DNA of 8,528 bases from JAPLJU01 sp964547985 (GTDB lineage Bacteria; Desulfobacterota; Syntrophia; Syntrophales; UBA2192). Position 1 is the stretch's first letter, and every line of letters begins with the position of its first letter. The position numbers and the translations under genes are program-made. Location: positions 1 through 8,528 of the forward strand of contig CAZJPV010000070.1 in the NCBI GenBank assembly GCA_964547985.1. Reading direction: 5' to 3'. The notes under the pieces were generated by a model, which saw nothing but the letters and a program-made list of their open reading frames with translations, was not told the DNA's origin and made no database searches. Shown piece after piece: positions 5,785 to 8,528 of the stretch.

Positions 5785-5877
5785 GGATCCCGCTCAATCG
5801 CTGAGGGAAAGAAACAAGATTCGGGCAGCAACCCGTTAATATTTGAGAAGGATTTTGAGCGGGGTTTAGGGGGATCC
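5785..5877. repeat. Inverted repeat upstream of the GTPase gene
   Basis: CCCGCTCAA (5789-5797) is repeated in inverse as TTGAGCGGG (5855-5863), nine perfect bases, and each side also carries GGATCC (5785-5790 and 5872-5877). The interior holds a small CGGG/CCCG hairpin (5822-5835). It lies just before the GTPase gene and could be a leader structure, an operator, or the remnant ends of a small mobile element. Confidence 0.45.
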
Positions 5878-5916
5878 ATTCTTGACTTCATCAAAATGGT
5901 ATGCGAGAAAATTCGC

Positions 5917-5921
5917 GGAGG
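5917..5921 (+). promoter_or_regulatory. Ribosome site that decides a TTG start
   Basis: GGAGG lies six bases before TTG at 5928. The in-frame ATG at 5901 has no ribosome site upstream, and GGAGG would fall inside its coding sequence. The TTG start is therefore preferred. Confidence 0.65.
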
Positions 5922-5927
5922 TTTATC

Positions 5928-7862
5928 TTGATTACCCTCAGGGAATTTCAGCCGACAGGCATCATCGGGGAGCCGGACCTCGGCTTGCCGGGTCTGGTGG
6001 AGAACCTCTTCATCAGGACCTTCTACGAACCCCGGATCAAGGAGAAGATTGGCTGGGTCGGCATCGCCTACCGGGCCGGCCTGCCGGGGAGCTGGACACT
6101 GAAGCTGAAGGGCCGCAGAGGGGTTTACGGCCTGAGTTATCGTAAAGATGAACACGAAGAAGGCTGGGTTCACGGTATTTTTGATCTCCAGTATTTTCCC
6201 CTCAGAGATGAGCCCCTGCTGGATCGCTTCTCGTTCCGGGAAAACCTCCTGCGCCAGGATCACGGGTTCGAGACCTGGATTCGTCATCTCCCGGGTAAAG
6301 AAGATCCTCTAGAGAATGCCTTTATCGTCGGAAGGATTCTCCTTTCCGTGGACCGGGAGGAGAAGAATCTCTTCCTCTCTCTGTGGAGCCCCCTTCGATG
6401 GATTGAAATTCGCAGGGAGGGCCTTTTCCTGACCCGGGAGGACGGGACGCGTCTGGAGGTGCTCCCTTCGGGCGGGAAAGACCGCGACTTGCCTGCTTTT
6501 GCACTTACCTTTGCTTTCTTCGCCAGACTGGTCCAGGCCTTTGCCTATCATTTCAAGGGCGGGCCGGTTCACGCTTCCCTGAGAAAGCGAAAGGCGCCGG
6601 TCTGGGAAATCACAGGGGACCAGGAATGGATGCCGAGGACAGGGCAGGAGACGAACGAGTACTTCGTCACCGTCGGGTTCGGCCAACCGGATGGTCACAT
6701 AAACGCCCCCCGGATTGATCGACTTAGAGAGTTCCTTCCCGATGCCACGGGTACATCAGAACATTTGCAGGTAGAGCCGGTCTGGGCGGTCGAACCGGGG
6801 AAGGGGAGCCCCAAAGGCATGACGCGCCTGTGGTGGGAGGCACCTGGATGGAAGGTGAAAAGCGGCGCCGGTCCTTTTCAGACCCTGGGGATACAATACC
6901 GTCCGCCCCTCCTGGTGATCACGGGTTTCCTCGGAAGCGGCAAGACAACTCTCTTGAATCAGATCGTGGAACACAAGACCCTCATGGCCAACCGGTTTGT
7001 CGCCGTCATTCAAAATGAGGTGGGATCTGTCAGCGTCGATGAATCCCTGGTGGACAGCGCCTACAACGTCACGTCCATGGAGGAGGGCTGCGTGTGCTGC
7101 ACCCTTCTCGGTGATCTCCGCCAGGCCGTGCGCCGGATCTGCCTGGAGTTCGACCCCGACATCATCATCCTTGAAACGACCGGTGTGGCCGATCCCACGA
7201 ACATACTCGAGGACTTGCCCGACCTGGAAGATTTTGTCCGCTTCGATTCCCTGGTGACCGTCGTGGACGGCGCCAATTTCAACAAGGTCCTTGATGCCTA
7301 CCCCGTCGTCACATCCCAGGTGAAAAGCGCCGGTTTGATCCTTCTGAACAAGGTCGATCTTCTTGCCGACAGGGAAAAAGAGGATGTCGAGAAGGCCCTC
7401 CACGCGATCAACCCCCGAGCACCGATCATACGGACCGTTCATACCTCCATACAGCCGGGCCTGCTCTTTTCCATGGAGGACGACACGGATGTGCTGCGCG
7501 TCCCGGAGCCGGAGGCAACAGCGGCAGGAAACGATCACCGGGGCCGTGTTTCAGAGGGTCCTGATACAGATATTCACGCCCAAGGCATCATCAGCTTTAG
7601 CGTCCGGATTCCGGGGGTTTTCGATCCGCAACGGTTCATCCAGTACCTTGATCAGGTCCCCGACTCGGTCTACCGCCTGAAAGGCGTCGTTCGGATTGCG
7701 GGCACGAAACAGGCACAGCTTGTCCAGTACGTGTCGAGCCGTTATGAATTGACAAACCACTATGGATCGGGGATCGAGCCCAACACGCTTGTTTTTATTG
7801 GCCGGGACATGAACAAGGAGGAGTTGCAAGACCGTCTCAGGAAATGTCTTGCCGATGCATGA
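5928..7862 (+). CDS. G3E/COG0523 (CobW-like) metallochaperone GTPase fused to a large unrecognised N-terminal domain
   Basis: 644 residues from TTG (653 from the weaker ATG at 5901). The C-terminal half is a clear COG0523 protein: Walker A GFLGSGKTT (about 333-341), the metal-binding GCVCC motif (Cys388, Cys390, Cys391), Walker B region ETTGVADP, guanine-specificity motif NKVDLL, and a CobW-type C-terminal domain near 546-640. Such GTPases deliver zinc, iron, cobalt or nickel to target enzymes in the cytosol. Residues 1-320 are unusual: Trp- and Arg-rich, beta-strand-like (VGIAYRAGLPGSWTLKLKG, then WSPLRWIEIRREGLFL), with no family I recognise; ordinary COG0523 proteins lack them and are about 320-400 residues. 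A Gly/Glu/Arg-rich linker (about 515-545) precedes the CobW-C domain. No cobalamin gene or zinc operator is visible beside it. The gene stands alone on the plus strand and ends at a strong hairpin. Confidence 0.88.
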   Translation: MITLREFQPTGIIGEPDLGLPGLVENLFIRTFYEPRIKEKIGWVGIAYRAGLPGSWTLKLKGRRGVYGLSYRKDEHEEGWVHGIFDLQYFPLRDEPLLDRFSFRENLLRQDHGFETWIRHLPGKEDPLENAFIVGRILLSVDREEKNLFLSLWSPLRWIEIRREGLFLTREDGTRLEVLPSGGKDRDLPAFALTFAFFARLVQAFAYHFKGGPVHASLRKRKAPVWEITGDQEWMPRTGQETNEYFVTVGFGQPDGHINAPRIDRLREFLPDATGTSEHLQVEPVWAVEPGKGSPKGMTRLWWEAPGWKVKSGAGPFQTLGIQYRPPLLVITGFLGSGKTTLLNQIVEHKTLMANRFVAVIQNEVGSVSVDESLVDSAYNVTSMEEGCVCCTLLGDLRQAVRRICLEFDPDIIILETTGVADPTNILEDLPDLEDFVRFDSLVTVVDGANFNKVLDAYPVVTSQVKSAGLILLNKVDLLADREKEDVEKALHAINPRAPIIRTVHTSIQPGLLFSMEDDTDVLRVPEPEATAAGNDHRGRVSEGPDTDIHAQGIISFSVRIPGVFDPQRFIQYLDQVPDSVYRLKGVVRIAGTKQAQLVQYVSSRYELTNHYGSGIEPNTLVFIGRDMNKEELQDRLRKCLADA

Positions 7863-7864
7863 TG

Positions 7865-7896
7865 AAAAAAACCGGGCCGGCTTCCCGCCGGCCCGG
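7865..7896. terminator. Strong GC-rich hairpin terminator between convergent genes
   Basis: CCGGGCCGGC (7872-7881) pairs perfectly with GCCGGCCCGG (7887-7896) over a TTCCC loop. Seven A residues (7865-7871) on its left give a U-run to minus-strand transcripts, so it fits an intrinsic terminator for the peroxiredoxin mRNA best. It starts nine bases after the GTPase stop and probably also ends that transcript, where the T-run (7915-7921) lies further downstream. Confidence 0.85.
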
Positions 7897-7962
7897 GTGA
7901 ATTTCCCCTTCGAGATTTTTTCATTTCGGTAAATGATCACCTTGAGGATACAAGTTCCTTGG

Positions 7963-8517
7963 TCAGGGTTTTTTGTCCTCCTCGTTGAGGTTCTTCAGGA
8001 GATCGATGATCTCCGCGTAGTTCGGTGAGCCGTCCTTGGCGTATCGAATGACGCCCTTTTTGTCGATGACGACCGTTCGCCGGTTGAAGACAAAAACGGA
8101 TCCAGAAGGAATCACGCCGAAAAAATCACCGAGATAACCCGAAATGTTGGAGAGGATCGGAAAGGTCACATTCAGGGATTTGGCCCAGTATTTCAGGGTG
8201 ATCACATCGTCGCGGCTGACGCCCGTGACCCGGGCGTTGAGGGACTCATAAAGGGAGAGTTTCCCCTGATGGCCCTTCATCTCGCCCGATCAGATGGGTG
8301 TGAAGGCCGCCGGGAAAAACGTCATGATCAGATAGTACTTTCCCTGATAGTCCTGGTTGTAGCCGATGGGCCGATCTTCCGTGGAGGCGAGGTTGAAGTT
8401 GAGCGTCTGTTTGTTGAGGAGGCTGTCTGCCTTGAAGGCAGCCAGGGCGTTCGTCGCCGTCAAAAAAACAAAGGCGAAAGCGACAAGAATCAGAAACGGG
8501 ATGGTCTTTTTTGTCAT
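7963..8517 (-). CDS. Exported selenocysteine peroxiredoxin (AhpC/TSA family), UGA read as Sec
   Basis: Read as one 184-residue protein with TGA at 8292-8290 as selenocysteine 76. AGGAGG precedes the ATG. Residues 1-27 are a Sec signal peptide (MTKKTIPFLIL, ending ALAA), so the enzyme should work in the periplasm. Peroxiredoxins reduce peroxides at a cysteine in Px3Tx2C; here PAAFTPI is followed by UGA exactly at that place, then SGE, whose Glu matches the family. The downstream half continues in frame with normal family features: GVSRDD (99-104), FPILSN (119-124) and TVVIDKKGVIRY (148-159). There is no cysteine in the whole protein, so it is a one-Sec type that must use an external reductant. 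The gene ends at a strong terminator. Automated callers would report two ORFs (75 and 105 residues). A sequencing error or nonsense mutation is the alternative, but the exact active-site position and the SECIS-like hairpin argue against it. Confidence 0.88.
8248..8280 (-). promoter_or_regulatory. Candidate bacterial SECIS element
   Basis: Just after the UGA, ATGAAGGG (8280-8273) pairs with CCCTTTAT (8255-8248), eight pairs with one G-U. Five bases (CCATC) bulge on the 5' side, then AGGG pairs with CTCT (one G-U) below a GAAA loop. The loop starts 26 bases after the UGA and its first base is G; both fit the usual rules for bacterial SECIS (loop about 16-37 bases away, G in the first two loop bases). 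SelB would bind here to place Sec-tRNA. Confidence 0.62.
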
Positions 8518-8528
8518 GAAAACCTCCT

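Larger units (their letters stand above)
5470..5927. other. Divergent intergenic region (458 bases)
   Basis: No convincing gene is seen here. It separates the leftward activator gene from the rightward GTPase gene. Near the activator ATG there is a short hairpin (GGTCGA 5496-5501 with TCGACC 5509-5514) in the leader. The centre holds the palindromic element at 5649-5770, and the right part an inverted repeat at 5785-5877. The small ORF that covers 5778-6287 on the minus strand runs into the GTPase gene and has no family resemblance, so I do not call it. Confidence 0.7.

Noticed and set aside
6756..7538. 260-codon minus-strand open frame opposite the GTPase
   Set aside because: Antisense shadow of the COG0523 motifs on the plus strand.
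8290..8292. Nonsense mutation or sequencing error splitting the peroxiredoxin
   Set aside because: The TGA is at the exact catalytic codon, both sides stay in frame and a SECIS-like hairpin follows, so selenocysteine is the better reading.
1..8528. CRISPR array, tRNA, rRNA, transposase or prophage genes
   Set aside because: No regularly spaced repeats, cloverleaf, rRNA-like sequence or mobile-element protein was found.

Overview
The window looks like a genomic fragment of an anaerobic, GC-rich member of the Desulfobacterota (former Deltaproteobacteria, perhaps near the Syntrophobacterales). The reasons are a sigma54-activator gene, a NifX-type protein, strong AGGAGG ribosome sites, Tat-exported proteins and a UGA-containing selenoprotein, a combination common in that group. 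The taxonomic placement is inference; no rRNA or tRNA gene is present.

Layout. Positions 1-3885 hold a run of six minus-strand genes read right to left: a NifX-like protein, an 87-residue small protein, a 428-residue Trp-rich polytopic membrane protein, a 38-residue single-helix membrane protein whose start overlaps the preceding stop (ATGA), a Tat-exported metallo-beta-lactamase-fold hydrolase, and a glycine-betaine-type periplasmic binding protein that runs off the left edge. Upstream, 3890-4113 carries what looks like a sigma54 control region: a -24/-12-like element, an exact match to the IHF consensus, and palindromes that could bind an activator. Directly behind it, 4114-5469 encodes a PAS/AAA+/Fis sigma54 activator on the same strand. 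The simplest reading is that this activator senses a signal through its Cys-bearing PAS region and switches on the membrane/periplasm operon. I do not recognise this operon as a described pathway, and it is the best candidate here for a new system.

A 458-base divergent spacer (5470-5927) contains a large imperfect palindromic element and a second inverted repeat. On the plus strand, 5928-7862 encodes a G3E/COG0523 metallochaperone-type GTPase fused behind about 320 unrecognised residues, probably starting at TTG. A strong GC hairpin terminator follows.

At the right end, a minus-strand peroxiredoxin is split by an in-frame TGA exactly at the catalytic cysteine position, followed by a plausible bacterial SECIS hairpin. 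It is best read as one exported selenocysteine peroxiredoxin of 184 residues with no cysteine at all, not as two ORFs or a pseudogene.
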